From NCBI GenBank assembly GCA_023138875.1, contig JAGLOO010000064.1:16841-80840 (forward strand): a stretch of DNA of 64,000 nucleotides. Reading direction: 5' to 3'. The notes below the pieces were generated by a model. It made no database searches. It saw nothing but the letters and a program-made list of their open reading frames with translations, and was not told the origin of the DNA. The DNA comes from Bacteroidales bacterium. GTDB taxonomy: Bacteria; Bacteroidota; Bacteroidia; Bacteroidales; GCA-2748055. The position numbers and the translations under genes were made by a program. This document shows positions 7,827 through 17,420 of the stretch, one piece after another (the first letter of the stretch is position 1; every line of letters begins with the position of its first letter).

Positions 7827-9266
7827 TTATTTTGTAAGCTCCCTGGGCTTCTTGCCCTGCCTCCAGTGCTCCTCGATCTTCTCAAGGCTAACACCTTTGG
7901 TTTCCGGGATATAGAAATAACCCCAAACCAGTCCGATCAGTGCAACAGCTGCAAAGATCCAGAATACACTACCAATACAGTTGGGGCAAATATCGGACAG
8001 ATCCTGTCCTTCAGGAACAACAACATCTTTTACATTACCAATGGCACTTGCCATTTTATAGAATGTCCATACAACAAGTGTATTGAAGCCCCAGTTTGAC
8101 AATGAACCAATGGAAGCACCCAGTCCACGAACCCTGGTTGGGAATACCTCAGTAATGATTAACCAGCCCAATGGCCCGAGGCTTATCGCAAAGAAAGCAA
8201 TATACACCAGCATTGAAATAACCAGGAACCATTTACCAGCTCCCGGAAGCATGAAACCAAGACCCATGCATACCAATGCAACAGCGATACCAGACAGGCC
8301 AATAAAATAGAGTTTTCTTCTGCCCAGTCTGTCAATTATAAACAGAGAAATAATTGTGAAAAGTACATTCACCGCTCCAACAATCACAGATGCAGCAATG
8401 GCTGCTTCAGCACCTTCAAATCCTGCTGCCAGGAAGATCTTCGGACTATAATAGATTACGGTATTGATCCCAACAAACTGCTGGAAGAACATGATACCTA
8501 CGGCAATGATCAGCGCATTTCTAAGCCATGGTTTAAAGATCTCTTTCCAGCTTGCCTGGCTTGCATCGATAGCGATATCGCTCTTCATCCCAGCAATGGA
8601 CTTGTCGATAAATTCCGGGTCTTCAATTCTATCCAGTACTTTTCGGGCCTCATCTTCGCGTCCTTTACTCATCAACCAACGTGGCGTTTCAGGCAGGAAG
8701 AACATTCCAATGAATAATACAAGTGCAGGAATGACCCCAACCCACAGCATAGGGCGCCAGCACTCCAGATTGTTGTTGTCAGCAAGTGCATTGTCACTGA
8801 GGTAGGCAGTAAGAATCCCTACTGTAATCAGCAATTGGAACATGGATACCAGGGTTCCCCTTATTTTTGTTGGCGAGATCTCTGATATATACAATGGAAC
8901 AGCAAAAGATGAAACACCGATAGCCAGTCCAAGATAAAAACGAGAAATCATTAGTTGAGTTACAGATGGTGCAAAGCCTGTCCAGACTGCTCCTGTAGCA
9001 AAGACAAAAGCAGATGCCAGGATCACTTTCTTCCGTCCCAGGTAATCAGAAATGGCTCCTGTGGATAAAGCTCCAACAACAGCACCAATAAGTCCCAGGG
9101 CTGTTACACTCTCAATCTGTGAATCTGTTAATTCAAAATAATCCTGTAAAAATGGGATCGCACCGGAAATTACACCCGTATCAAAGCCGAACAGGAGTCC
9201 TCCAGTAGCCGCAATACTTGCGATCACGATAACGACGCTCTTTTTGCTTTTGTTCTTTGCACTCAT
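7827..9266 (-). CDS. Sugar:H+ symporter, MFS sugar porter family (XylE/AraE-like)
   Basis: A 479-residue, 12-helix major facilitator that would import a monosaccharide with protons. Signatures: GGLLFGFDTGVISGA in helix 1, GRKK and RLGRRK loop motifs, PETPRWLMSKGR, the sugar-binding QQFVGINTVIYYSP, and the sugar-porter end motif YIPETKGVSLEKIEEHW. The open frame reaches 9299, but the ATG at 9266 (MSAKNKSKK) is the usual start, leaving a short charged N-terminus before helix 1. Monocistronic with its own terminator. D-xylose, arabinose or glucose are all possible; no catabolic genes are adjacent. Confidence 0.93.
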   Translation of the reverse strand: MSAKNKSKKSVVIVIASIAATGGLLFGFDTGVISGAIPFLQDYFELTDSQIESVTALGLIGAVVGALSTGAISDYLGRKKVILASAFVFATGAVWTGFAPSVTQLMISRFYLGLAIGVSSFAVPLYISEISPTKIRGTLVSMFQLLITVGILTAYLSDNALADNNNLECWRPMLWVGVIPALVLFIGMFFLPETPRWLMSKGREDEARKVLDRIEDPEFIDKSIAGMKSDIAIDASQASWKEIFKPWLRNALIIAVGIMFFQQFVGINTVIYYSPKIFLAAGFEGAEAAIAASVIVGAVNVLFTIISLFIIDRLGRRKLYFIGLSGIAVALVCMGLGFMLPGAGKWFLVISMLVYIAFFAISLGPLGWLIITEVFPTRVRGLGASIGSLSNWGFNTLVVWTFYKMASAIGNVKDVVVPEGQDLSDICPNCIGSVFWIFAAVALIGLVWGYFYIPETKGVSLEKIEEHWRQGKKPRELTK

Positions 9267-9817
9267 AATTATATTTGATTTTTTGATTTTGAAAAACAAT
9301 AAATATACTGACTTTCATTTAGGATATATCTAAAGTCGCCTTTTTATACTCATTCTATTTATTTGAATTCCTGAACAGAAAATTCAATTAGTAAGCGCAA
9401 CGATTAAAGATCAAAGGTAATCGGACTAGTCCGATAATGGCACTGAATTCGCTATGCATAAGTACATTGCTGAAAAACTGGAAGCGGAATTCTACTTCGC
9501 TCATCCATACTCCTCATGGGAAAGAGGCCTGAATGAGTACACAAATAGGCTCATTAGCAATATATTCCTAAAAAAACGGACTTCAATGATGTTAATGACA
9601 ATCAAATCAGAGATATAACAATGAAACTGAACAGCAGGCCAAGGAAAAAATTAGACTTTAATTCACCAGGAAGTATTTTTTTGAATAGTTTTAACTTAGA
9701 AGTTGCACTTGCCTCTTGAATTTTCTGAACATTGGTCAGAATTGGCTAAGTTTTGAAATACGCAGAATTTTCTTATATTGCATTTACAGCAGAATTATTG
9801 ACTAATTCCCTCACCGT
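9267..9817. other. Intergenic stretch between sugar transporter and START-like gene
   Basis: The first 140 bases are AT-rich and presumably carry the transporter promoter on the minus strand. The rest up to 9719 is largely the decayed IS30 transposase end. The last 100 bases before 9818 are AT-rich, with no clear promoter match. Confidence 0.6.
9403..9719 (+). pseudogene. IS30-family transposase, decayed 3' end
   Basis: From 9433 the frame reads DNGTEFAMHKYIAEKLEAE then FYFAHPYSSWERGLNEYTNR, the IS30 DDE core with the second catalytic Asp (DNG) and the HPYSSWERGLNENTN signature. At the run of seven A's near 9578 the frame shifts by one base and continues as PKKTDFNDVND, NSRPRKKLDF, SPGSIFL and LEVALAS to a TGA at 9717, the normal IS30 C-terminus. 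Immediately upstream, TS precedes DNG with two extra bases, another frame break, and nothing recognisable lies before about 9403. No terminal inverted repeats were identified. An old, inactive remnant. Confidence 0.85.
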
Positions 9818-10195
9818 ATGAAGATAAAATACGAACTTGAGTATACAATCAACACATCCCCCAATATTTTATACAACAGGCTGAGCACCCCGGAAGGGCT
9901 TTCAGAATGGTTTGCCGATAACGTGAATCTCAATAAGGGGAAATATACCTTCATCTGGGAAGGGACCGAGCAGGATGCTTCAATTTTACAGAGGAAGAGC
10001 AACAAATTCATCAGGTTTCACTGGGAAGACGATGAAGATGATGATGCCTTCTTCGAATTCAGGATACATACTGACGAACTCACCGGTGATGTGGCGCTTC
10101 TGATCACCGACTTTGCCGAAGAAGATGAAAAAGATGATGCCATCGATCTCTGGGATACCCAGATCTCTGAATTAAAACACACCATCGGCCTTTAA
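9818..10195 (+). CDS. START-like / AHSA1-like domain protein
   Basis: A 125-residue cytoplasmic protein built of a single SRPBCC-type helix-grip fold: MKIKYELEYTINTSPNILYN, then LSTPEGLSEWFADNV, a strand TFIWEGTEQDASILQ, RFHWEDDEDDDAFFEFRI, and a C-terminal helix LWDTQISELKHTIG. Size and motifs match the START-like proteins found next to lptF/lptG genes in many Bacteroidetes. No enzyme signature is visible; ligand unknown. It precedes the LptF/G gene by 66 bases, but that gene has its own promoter match. Confidence 0.85.
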   Translation: MKIKYELEYTINTSPNILYNRLSTPEGLSEWFADNVNLNKGKYTFIWEGTEQDASILQRKSNKFIRFHWEDDEDDDAFFEFRIHTDELTGDVALLITDFAEEDEKDDAIDLWDTQISELKHTIGL

Positions 10196-10217
10196 CGGCT
10201 CCTGTATCAAAATAAGT

Positions 10218-10225
10218 TAACTTTG
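10218..10225 (+). promoter_or_regulatory. Putative -7 promoter element for the LptF/G operon
   Basis: TAACTTTG matches the Bacteroidetes -7 consensus TAnnTTTG, 37 bases before the GTG start of the LptF/G gene. Confidence 0.45.
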
Positions 10226-10261
10226 TCTTCGTTGAATTTATAAGTACGAATAGGAAGTGGT

Positions 10262-11755
10262 GTGAAAAAGCTTCATCAACTGGTCATAAAATCTTTTATT
10301 GGTCCGCTTATCCTGACATTCTTTTTCGTTGTTTTTGTACTTCTGATGCAGTTCCTGTGGAAGTATATCGATGATTTGATCGGGAAAGGGCTCGAGTTCA
10401 ATATTATTGCTGAATTCATGCTTTATACCACTGCAACACTGGTACCCCTTGCCATGCCGCTGGCGGTTTTACTGGCCAGTCTGATGACCTTCGGAAATCT
10501 GGCCGAAAACCTTGAGTTACTGGCATTTAAATCCTCAGGGATCTCCCTGGTCAGGATCATGGCCCCGGTCATGATCATCTCCCTGGTGATCTCCATGGGG
10601 GCATTCCTCTTCTCCAATCATGTGCTTCCTTTTTCCAATCTGAAAATGCGTTCACTGCTTTATGATATTCAGCAGCAGCGACCCGAACTAACCATCAAAC
10701 CGGGGGTGTTTGACAACACCCTGGAGGGATATTCCATTCGAATTGGAGATAAAGACAACAAAACAAACCTGTTAAGAAATATCTGGATTTATGACCATAC
10801 CGATAAACAGGGGAATGTGAGTGTGACCATTGCAGATTCGGGGTACATGAAAATGTCTGCCGATGAAAAGCATCTCCAGCTTACCCTTTACAATGGGAAA
10901 TCATACAGAGAACTTCAAAAGCAAAAAAAAGATGAACGGCATATCAAGAGTTATCCCCATCGCAGGGAAAACTTTGAATACCAGGAAATGATCATTGAAA
11001 TGACAGGGTTCGGCCTCAACAGAAGCGATGAAAAACTCTTCAAAAACTCGTACTCCATGCTGAACCTGTCCCAGTTGCAACATTTTGATGATTCCCTTAC
11101 AGAGGATATTGATTTGCTCCTGGATAAACTCAATACCACCATTACAAAAACCCTCAAAGGAAAGCCGAAGGGTATATTGATGAACAAATCCTCCTTTCAT
11201 CCTGATTCATTAAAAGAAACTCTTGAAACCAGAGAGTTGCGGATCCAAGCGATCCATGTAGACTCTGCATATGCTGAATTAAGCAAGCTGGAAAGGAGAA
11301 GGGCCATCAGCCAGTCCATCAAATTCGCCCGTAGCAACAAATCTGTAACCACCTCCAATGTGGGTACAGCCGATTGGAGATACGCACGTCTTAGAAGGTA
11401 CCAGATTGAGATCCATCGAAAGTTCACCCTCTCCATACTTTGCCTGGTCTTCTTTTTCATCGGTGCCCCCTTGGGCGCCATCATCAGGAAAGGGGGCCTC
11501 GGAATGCCTGTAATTGTCAGTGTACTGCTATTCCTGATCTATTATATCCTTTCCATGATGGGAGAAAAGTTTGTGCGAGAGAGCATCATTCCTCCTTATA
11601 TGGGCATGTGGGCTTCCACATTTATTCTGGTTCCGGTCAGCATCTGGCTCACCTATAAGGCTGCCAACGATTCGGTCATCATGAACATTGAGACCTATTT
11701 TGTCTGGATCAAAAAGCTGAGTCAGTGGATGAAAAAACGCTTCCGCGTATCATGA
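10262..11755 (+). CDS. LptF/LptG-family lipopolysaccharide export permease (YjgP/YjgQ)
   Basis: A 497-residue inner-membrane subunit of the LptBFG ABC transporter that extracts LPS from the inner membrane. It has an N-terminal membrane block (FIGPLILTFFFVVFVLLMQF, then the conserved TLVPLAMPLAVLLASLMTFG), a large periplasmic beta-jellyroll from about residue 130 to 370, and three C-terminal helices (LCLVFFFIGAPLGAIIRKGG). Start is a GTG at 10262 preceded by AGGAAGTG. The periplasmic part is longer than in the E. coli proteins, as is usual in Bacteroidetes. It is first in an overlapping chain with two glycosyltransferases, ribBA and fmt. Confidence 0.93.
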   Translation: MKKLHQLVIKSFIGPLILTFFFVVFVLLMQFLWKYIDDLIGKGLEFNIIAEFMLYTTATLVPLAMPLAVLLASLMTFGNLAENLELLAFKSSGISLVRIMAPVMIISLVISMGAFLFSNHVLPFSNLKMRSLLYDIQQQRPELTIKPGVFDNTLEGYSIRIGDKDNKTNLLRNIWIYDHTDKQGNVSVTIADSGYMKMSADEKHLQLTLYNGKSYRELQKQKKDERHIKSYPHRRENFEYQEMIIEMTGFGLNRSDEKLFKNSYSMLNLSQLQHFDDSLTEDIDLLLDKLNTTITKTLKGKPKGILMNKSSFHPDSLKETLETRELRIQAIHVDSAYAELSKLERRRAISQSIKFARSNKSVTTSNVGTADWRYARLRRYQIEIHRKFTLSILCLVFFFIGAPLGAIIRKGGLGMPVIVSVLLFLIYYILSMMGEKFVRESIIPPYMGMWASTFILVPVSIWLTYKAANDSVIMNIETYFVWIKKLSQWMKKRFRVS

Positions 11756-12951
11756 AAATTCTGATCCTTGCCAACAAACTCCCCTACCCATCCCGGGATG
11801 GAGGGTCCATTGCCACATTGAACATGCTTACCGGTCTTCGTGATGCCGGAAATGACATTACCTGCCTTTCGCTGAATACCAGTAAACACCGTTTTCCGGT
11901 GGAGAGGATCCCGCAAAAGCTAAGTGAAACCATACGGTTTATTGGGATCGATTGCAACAGCTCAATCAGGCCCCTGCGTATGCTCCTCAACCTGCTTTTC
12001 TCCAGCAAACCCTATATTGCTGAACGATTCAATGTAAGAGAATATCGGGAAAAGCTTACCGGGTTGCTGAACAATGAGCAATTTGACCTGATCCAGCTTG
12101 AAGGCCCGTACCTCGGACACTACATTGACGAAATCAGGAAATGGAGCAATGCTCCCGTTTCTTTTCGTGCCCATAATGTGGAGCACGCGATATGGAAAAG
12201 GAAAGCGGCCAACGAACCGGTCGCACTGAGGCGCTGGTATCTTCAAAACATGGCTTTACGATTGGAACGTTTTGAAATGCTGGTAGTCGATCGTTCAGAT
12301 TGCCTTGTTGCCATCAGTCCCCAGGATAAGGCCTTCTTCAGGAGCAACGGCTACATGCGACCGGCCATCACCATTCCCACCGGGCTTTCAATGGAAGAGT
12401 ACCCCCAATCAACCCTCCCATCCGATCCGTCTCTGTTTTTCATTGGGGCGCTGGACTGGCTTCCCAACCAGGAAGGGTTGACATGGTTCCTGAACAGGGT
12501 ATTCGGAAAACTGATTGCAGAAATGCCCCGACTCGAATTCCATATTGCAGGAAGAAATGCCCCGGAACATTTTGTGAAACGGCTCAATCACAAAAATATC
12601 TCGTACCACGGTGAAGTGGACGATGCCCGTGAATTCATGCAGTCCTACCACATCATGGTAGCTCCTCTGCTCACGGGTAGCGGGATCAGGATCAAGATCC
12701 TGGAGGCCATGGCTCTGGGACGACCTGTGGTTACCACGTCGGTTGGGATCGAGGGCATACCTGCCAAGAATAACAAGGATCTGCTGGTATCGGACGACCC
12801 GGAAGGGTTTAAAGATCAAATAATTAGACTAGCAACCCATCCATCAGAATCTGTCCGGTTGGTGTCCAGTGCACAACAGCTGATTAAGCAGAATTTTGAT
12901 ACCTTTGGGCTTTCAACCCGGTTAAGCCAGTTTTTCAAAGAACAGGTATGA
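11752..12951 (+). CDS. Glycosyltransferase, GT4-like (GT-B fold)
   Basis: A 399-residue retaining-type glycosyltransferase. MKILILANKLPYPSRDGGS is the usual N-terminal GT-B motif, FRAHNVEHAIWKR a family segment, and the C-terminal domain carries IGALDWLPNQEGLTWF and the sugar-nucleotide site APLLTGSGIRIKILEAMALG (acidic residue E in KILEA). The ATG at 11752 overlaps the LptF/G stop as ATGA; a frame opening upstream at 11725 is not needed. It probably adds a sugar to a cell-surface polysaccharide or lipid, consistent with its neighbours; donor and acceptor unknown. Confidence 0.9.
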   Translation: MKILILANKLPYPSRDGGSIATLNMLTGLRDAGNDITCLSLNTSKHRFPVERIPQKLSETIRFIGIDCNSSIRPLRMLLNLLFSSKPYIAERFNVREYREKLTGLLNNEQFDLIQLEGPYLGHYIDEIRKWSNAPVSFRAHNVEHAIWKRKAANEPVALRRWYLQNMALRLERFEMLVVDRSDCLVAISPQDKAFFRSNGYMRPAITIPTGLSMEEYPQSTLPSDPSLFFIGALDWLPNQEGLTWFLNRVFGKLIAEMPRLEFHIAGRNAPEHFVKRLNHKNISYHGEVDDAREFMQSYHIMVAPLLTGSGIRIKILEAMALGRPVVTTSVGIEGIPAKNNKDLLVSDDPEGFKDQIIRLATHPSESVRLVSSAQQLIKQNFDTFGLSTRLSQFFKEQV

Positions 12952-14120
12952 TTTTTTTTCAGGTAATATTCTGGGTCAGCATCTTCCTGATTCTTTACTC
13001 ATATCTCCTTTTTCCTGGTATATTGCATCTTCTGGCCAAGAACAGGTCACTGAGCGAGGAGTCGTTCAGCCCCGATGAATTACCGGGAATTTCAGTGCTC
13101 ATCGCTGCATACAACGAACAGGAGGTTATTGGATCAAAAATTGAATCGATCCTGGCATGTAATTATCCACGGGAACGATTGGAGATCCTGGTGGGTTCGG
13201 ATGCCTCAACCGACAGAACCAATGAGATACTTCAGACGTTAAGCGATGCCCAACCACGCTTACGTATTTTCCTGTTTGAAGAACGCAGGGGAAAACCGGG
13301 TGTGGTGAATCAACTGGTAGAGGAATCGATTGGAGAAATCCTGATCGTAACCGATGCCAATGTGATGCTGGACATTGCAACTCTCCGGGAAATGGTTGGT
13401 TATTTCAAGCAAACCGGGACCGGACTGGTGGATTCACAGATGATCAATACCAGGTTGAATAAACACGGGATATCCCACCAGGAAAAATTCTACATCAGCA
13501 GGGAAGTACGGATCAAGCACAATGAAAGCCTGGTCTGGGGTACCATGATGGGTCCGTTTGGTGGTTGTTATGCAGTAAGGAAATCATTGTACCTGCCTGT
13601 TCCCGGTAATTTTCTGGTGGATGATTTTTATATCAATATGGCAGTTCTTAAACAGGGGTACAATTGTATCAGTAATTTGGATGCAAAGGTTTACGAGGAT
13701 GTATCCAACGATCTGCAGGAAGAATTTCGACGGAAAAAGCGAATATCAGCCGGAAACTTCCAGAATCTTTCTGCTTATGGCTCCTTATTGTTTTCAAACA
13801 AACCTGGAGTGGCCATCTGTTTCTTTTCACACAAGGTCATTCGATGGATCGTCCCCTTCCTGGTGATGGTCACACTGGCAACCTCCATTTATCTGGGTAT
13901 GGAACTTCTTATTTACAGGATTCTCGCCCTGCTTCAACTCATTGTACTGGTAATCCCATTTATTGATTATTTATTAAGGAAAATTAAGATCCATAGTATA
14001 CCTTTGCGGTTCATTTCACATTTTGTATTGATGAACCTTGCCCTGCTGGCAGGTTTTATAAGATATATTGGAGGTATTAAAAGCAATGTCTGGCAACCAA
14101 CAAGGAGAAACCAGGTCTAG
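12948..14120 (+). CDS. Membrane glycosyltransferase family 2
   Basis: A 390-residue processive-type GT2. It has one N-terminal membrane helix, then [20 protein letters not shown], the DXD-region [36 protein letters not shown] with [11 protein letters not shown], and the acceptor motif [16 protein letters not shown], an (Q/R)xxRW-like site. It ends with about three more helices. The architecture resembles hyaluronan synthase / IcaA-like enzymes. It overlaps the preceding GT4 stop as ATGA and runs 35 bases into ribBA. Likely acts on an envelope glycan. Confidence 0.9.
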   Translation: MIFFQVIFWVSIFLILYSYLLFPGILHLLAKNRSLSEESFSPDELPGISVLIAAYNEQEVIGSKIESILACNYPRERLEILVGSDASTDRTNEILQTLSDAQPRLRIFLFEERRGKPGVVNQLVEESIGEILIVTDANVMLDIATLREMVGYFKQTGTGLVDSQMINTRLNKHGISHQEKFYISREVRIKHNESLVWGTMMGPFGGCYAVRKSLYLPVPGNFLVDDFYINMAVLKQGYNCISNLDAKVYEDVSNDLQEEFRRKKRISAGNFQNLSAYGSLLFSNKPGVAICFFSHKVIRWIVPFLVMVTLATSIYLGMELLIYRILALLQLIVLVIPFIDYLLRKIKIHSIPLRFISHFVLMNLALLAGFIRYIGGIKSNVWQPTRRNQV

Positions 14121-15351
14121 GTTAAACACCATAGAGGAAGCCCTGGAGGATATCAGGAACGGAAAGATCATCATTGTGGTGGATGACGAGGACAGGGAGA
14201 ACGAGGGGGATTTTATATCCGCCGCTGAACTGATCACCCCTGAAACCGTAAATTTCATGGCAACCCATGGTAAGGGGCTTATCTGTGCTGCGCTAACTGA
14301 GGAACGCTGTACGGAACTGGACCTGCCCCTGATGGTTACTACCAACACCAGCAACCAAACCACAGCCTTTACAGTGTCAGTGGACCTGCTGGGTCATGGC
14401 ACCACCACAGGCATATCTGCGTCCGACCGGGCTAAGACCCTGCGGTCCCTGGTGGATCCGGTGACCCGTCCTGATGACCTGGCACGACCCGGTCATATAT
14501 TCCCGTTAAGGGCCAAAAGACAGGGTGTATTAAGGCGTGCAGGACACACAGAAGCATCGGTTGACCTTACGAAACTGGCCGAATTAAAACCGGGTGGCGT
14601 GCTGGTAGAAATCATGAACGAAGACGGGACCATGGCGCGCCTTCCCGAACTGGTCCGCATCGCCGATGAGTTCGACCTGAAGATCATCTCTATCAAAGAT
14701 CTGATCGCCTTCAGGTTGAATACAGACAGCATCGTTATCAAAGGAACAGAGGTACACCTCCCCACTGAGTATGGAGATTTTAACCTGATCCCTTTCATCC
14801 AGAAATCAAACGGTCTGGAACATGTGGCTCTCACAAAAGGAACCTGGTCAGAAACCGATCCTGTCCTGGTAAGGGTACATTCCTCCTGTGTTACGGGAGA
14901 CATCTTTGGCAGCTTCAGGTGCGATTGTGGAAACCAGTTGCACGAGGCAATGCGAATGATCCAGCATGAAGGCAAGGGTATCATCATTTACCTGAACCAG
15001 GAAGGCCGGGGCATCGGCCTTTACAATAAAATGAAAGCTTACAAGCTGCAGGAACAGGGGCGGGATACGGTGGAAGCCAATGTGGAACTGGGTTTCAAAG
15101 AAGATGAGCGCGATTATGGGATTGGCGCAGGCATGCTGCACACCCTGGGTATCAGAAACCTCAGGTTGATTACCAACAATCCTGTGAAAAAGGCGGGATT
15201 GGAGGGTTACGGAATAAAGATTATAGAAACCATCCCCCTGGAAGTTCAGGCAAACGAACACAACCAGTTTTATCTCGAAACGAAGCGGGACAAAATGGGA
15301 CATTTCCTGAACATCGCACGTTACGAGAATCCACATAAAAATGGACATTAA
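14086..15351 (+). CDS. ribBA: Bifunctional DHBP synthase / GTP cyclohydrolase II
   Basis: Makes both riboflavin precursors: 3,4-dihydroxy-2-butanone 4-phosphate from ribulose 5-phosphate, and the pyrimidine precursor from GTP. The N-terminal RibB domain (to about residue 205) has [23 protein letters not shown] and [12 protein letters not shown]. The C-terminal RibA domain has the zinc ligands in [19 protein letters not shown] and [12 protein letters not shown]. The ATG at 14086 is preceded by GGAGG at 14070-14074, inside the end of the GT2 gene, which supports this start over an upstream TTG at 14068. 421 residues, close to the usual length. Located in an operon with envelope genes and fmt. 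Confidence 0.96.
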   Translation: MSGNQQGETRSRLNTIEEALEDIRNGKIIIVVDDEDRENEGDFISAAELITPETVNFMATHGKGLICAALTEERCTELDLPLMVTTNTSNQTTAFTVSVDLLGHGTTTGISASDRAKTLRSLVDPVTRPDDLARPGHIFPLRAKRQGVLRRAGHTEASVDLTKLAELKPGGVLVEIMNEDGTMARLPELVRIADEFDLKIISIKDLIAFRLNTDSIVIKGTEVHLPTEYGDFNLIPFIQKSNGLEHVALTKGTWSETDPVLVRVHSSCVTGDIFGSFRCDCGNQLHEAMRMIQHEGKGIIIYLNQEGRGIGLYNKMKAYKLQEQGRDTVEANVELGFKEDERDYGIGAGMLHTLGIRNLRLITNNPVKKAGLEGYGIKIIETIPLEVQANEHNQFYLETKRDKMGHFLNIARYENPHKNGH

Positions 15352-16315
15352 GACATTGCGCATTGTCTACATGGGAACTCCCGAATTCGCTGTGGCTCCC
15401 CTGGAAACATTGGTTGAAGCACAATGCAATGTTGTGGCCGTAGTCACGACCCCGGATAAACCAGCCGGACGGGGAAAAAAGATCCGCTATTCAGCAGTGA
15501 AACAATTTGCTGCCACCCATGATCTGCACATCCTGCAACCCACCAACCTTAAGGATCCAGGTTTTGTACAGTCACTTCAGGAACTGAAACCCGATCTGCA
15601 GGTGGTGGTTGCATTTCGCATGCTCCCCGAACTGGTCTGGCGCATCCCCGTGCAGGGCACATTCAACCTGCATGCATCGTTGTTGCCACAGTACCGGGGA
15701 GCAGCGCCCATAAACCATGTCATTCTCAACGGAGAAACCAGTACCGGTGTGACCACCTTTATGATCGACGAACAGATTGACACCGGGAGTATCCTGCTCC
15801 AGGATGAGACTAACATAGGGGATCGGGAAACAGCCGGGGAGCTTCATGACAGATTGATGGCACTCGGAGCTCAACTGGTGCTGGAAACAGTCAACCAACT
15901 GGCAGCAGATGATCTGAAAGCACAATCCCAGGAGAATTTCATAAACCACCTGACAGCACTGAAAAAAGCCCCCAAGATCTACAAGGAAGATTGCCGCATT
16001 GACTGGAACCTGCCGGGTAGAGTAGTTTATAATCTGATCAGGGGCCTGAGTCCTTACCCCGGGGCATTCACTTACCTTTCAAGGGCCGAGGGCGAAAAGA
16101 TCCTCTGCAAACTCTTTTCTTCAGCTTTTAAGGCAGCACAACAACATGAATCTCCCGGCACCATTCAATCCGATGGTAAAAAGTATCTGAAAGTTGCGGT
16201 GAAGGACGGATACATTAACATCCATTCCATTCAACAGGAAGGCAAGCGCAGAATGGACACAGCAGCTTTCCTGGCGGGGATCAGTTTGACTTCCGGCCAA
16301 CCCCGGTTTTCCTGA
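15341..16315 (+). CDS. fmt: Methionyl-tRNA formyltransferase
   Basis: Formylates Met-tRNAfMet for translation initiation using 10-formyl-tetrahydrofolate. 324 residues. The catalytic Asn-His-Asp triad is intact: [17 protein letters not shown] holds Asn and His, and [15 protein letters not shown] holds the region of the Asp. An N-terminal Rossmann motif [11 protein letters not shown] and a C-terminal OB-like domain are present. The ATG lies 11 bases inside the ribBA end. The 3' end overlaps the convergent gene at 16281-16739 by 35 bases. No def (peptide deformylase) is adjacent. Confidence 0.96.
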   Translation: MDIKTLRIVYMGTPEFAVAPLETLVEAQCNVVAVVTTPDKPAGRGKKIRYSAVKQFAATHDLHILQPTNLKDPGFVQSLQELKPDLQVVVAFRMLPELVWRIPVQGTFNLHASLLPQYRGAAPINHVILNGETSTGVTTFMIDEQIDTGSILLQDETNIGDRETAGELHDRLMALGAQLVLETVNQLAADDLKAQSQENFINHLTALKKAPKIYKEDCRIDWNLPGRVVYNLIRGLSPYPGAFTYLSRAEGEKILCKLFSSAFKAAQQHESPGTIQSDGKKYLKVAVKDGYINIHSIQQEGKRRMDTAAFLAGISLTSGQPRFS

Positions 16316-16739
16316 GCTGCTTCAGGATCAAATCAATGCCCTCTGTCAAATGGTAGTATAGTTTAATGGCATTGATAAATTGCAACTGGTATGACCGGGA
16401 GTATCTGCCTGATACGAAAAACTCGAAGTTGTAATCCTCGATCTCCCCCATCGTTATGTCACAAGGTTCCATGTTTTCAAAATGATTGAAAAACCTATTC
16501 ATCATGAATACGTAACTCTTCCTTGACTTTTCAGAATAACCCTCTTTTTCCAATTGCTGTGCAAAGAACTCGAGCCTGGAACCGGTCACCTTATGCTCGA
16601 ACCTGAACCACGAGGAGAGTGATTGCCACCAATCTGATGAACTTTTCCTGATGGGTTTCCCCCCGAAAAACTCTATCCTTGTCTGCCTTCCGTCGGGCGG
16701 AAGGATCATTCTGATAGGAACGGAATCAGTTTCGGTCAT
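16281..16739 (-). CDS. Stand-alone tyrosine-recombinase core-binding (SAM-like) domain protein
   Basis: A 152-residue protein. From about residue 60 it reads EFFAQQLEKEGYSEKSRKSY, then FMMNRFFNHF, ITMGEIEDYNFEF, and RSYQLQFINAIKLYYHLTEG: the four-helix N-terminal DNA-binding domain of XerC/XerD-like integrases. It then stops after [12 protein letters not shown], just where the catalytic domain should begin; no R-H-R-Y residues exist in this or the downstream frames, which are fmt antisense. It may be a genuine single-domain DNA-binding protein or a truncated recombinase. Its first 55 residues are charged and of unknown type. Convergent with fmt. Confidence 0.7.
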   Translation of the reverse strand: MTETDSVPIRMILPPDGRQTRIEFFGGKPIRKSSSDWWQSLSSWFRFEHKVTGSRLEFFAQQLEKEGYSEKSRKSYVFMMNRFFNHFENMEPCDITMGEIEDYNFEFFVSGRYSRSYQLQFINAIKLYYHLTEGIDLILKQLRKTGVGRKSN

Positions 16740-16891
16740 GGTCCTTCATTTCATACAAATTTAAGAACCTTACAGATCAATGTAAAGTTTTGACAGTCAA
16801 AAACATTAACATGTTTTAAACATTTTGGTAATATTTTGGTTAACTTCATAAGCAAATTTTCGATATTGAAATTTTATTATATCCTGAATCC

Positions 16892-17416
16892 ATGAAACAA
16901 ACATATCCTTTAATTGCGATCTCATTGGTCATCTTGCTTTCCGGATGTGCCGCATCCTCATCACAATCCAGTAAAGAAAGAAAAGCTGCAAAAAATGAAA
17001 AACGAATGGAGGATTTTGAAAGAACTTCAGTGCTGATCGAAAGCGGAAATTACGTTTACCAGGTCCAGTCGGTCAACCCCACAGGTGGTCGTACGATCCA
17101 TACAACCTCAATGTATACCATGAAAGCCACCGATGGTACTTTCGATGCCTATCTTCCATTTTTTGGCAGGGCCTACCAGGCAGATTACGGAGGCGATGGC
17201 GGGATCAAGTTCAACGGTGAACCTGAGAACCTCGAAATCCAAAAGGACGCCCGCAAGTACACCATCTCGGTCAGTTTTACCATCAAAGAACCGAATGACC
17301 GGTTCAGTGTGAACCTTGTGGTCGGATCAAATGGTTACGGTACCCTGAACATTACGAGCCAGAAAAGGCAAGCCATTTCCTATTACGGATTGATCAGCGA
17401 GGTGACTGGAGAATAA
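16892..17416 (+). CDS. DUF4251 lipoprotein
   Basis: A 174-residue predicted lipoprotein (MKQTYPLIAISLVILLSGC, lipobox LLSGC) followed by a Ser/Lys-rich linker and a beta-rich DUF4251 domain with YVYQVQSVNPTGGRTIH, DAYLPFFGRAYQADYGGDGG, IKFNGEPENL and the ending GYGTLNITSQKRQAISYYG. The family is Bacteroidetes-specific and of unknown function. The 150-base AT-rich upstream region presumably contains its promoter. It converges with the LysM protein; the two stops are only a few bases apart. Confidence 0.88.
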   Translation: MKQTYPLIAISLVILLSGCAASSSQSSKERKAAKNEKRMEDFERTSVLIESGNYVYQVQSVNPTGGRTIHTTSMYTMKATDGTFDAYLPFFGRAYQADYGGDGGIKFNGEPENLEIQKDARKYTISVSFTIKEPNDRFSVNLVVGSNGYGTLNITSQKRQAISYYGLISEVTGE

Positions 17417-17420
17417 TTCC

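Noticed and set aside
9420..9435. 16-bp perfect palindrome ATCGGACTAGTCCGAT upstream of the sugar transporter as an operator
   Set aside because: It falls within the IS30 transposase remnant (TS...DNG), so decay is a simpler explanation.
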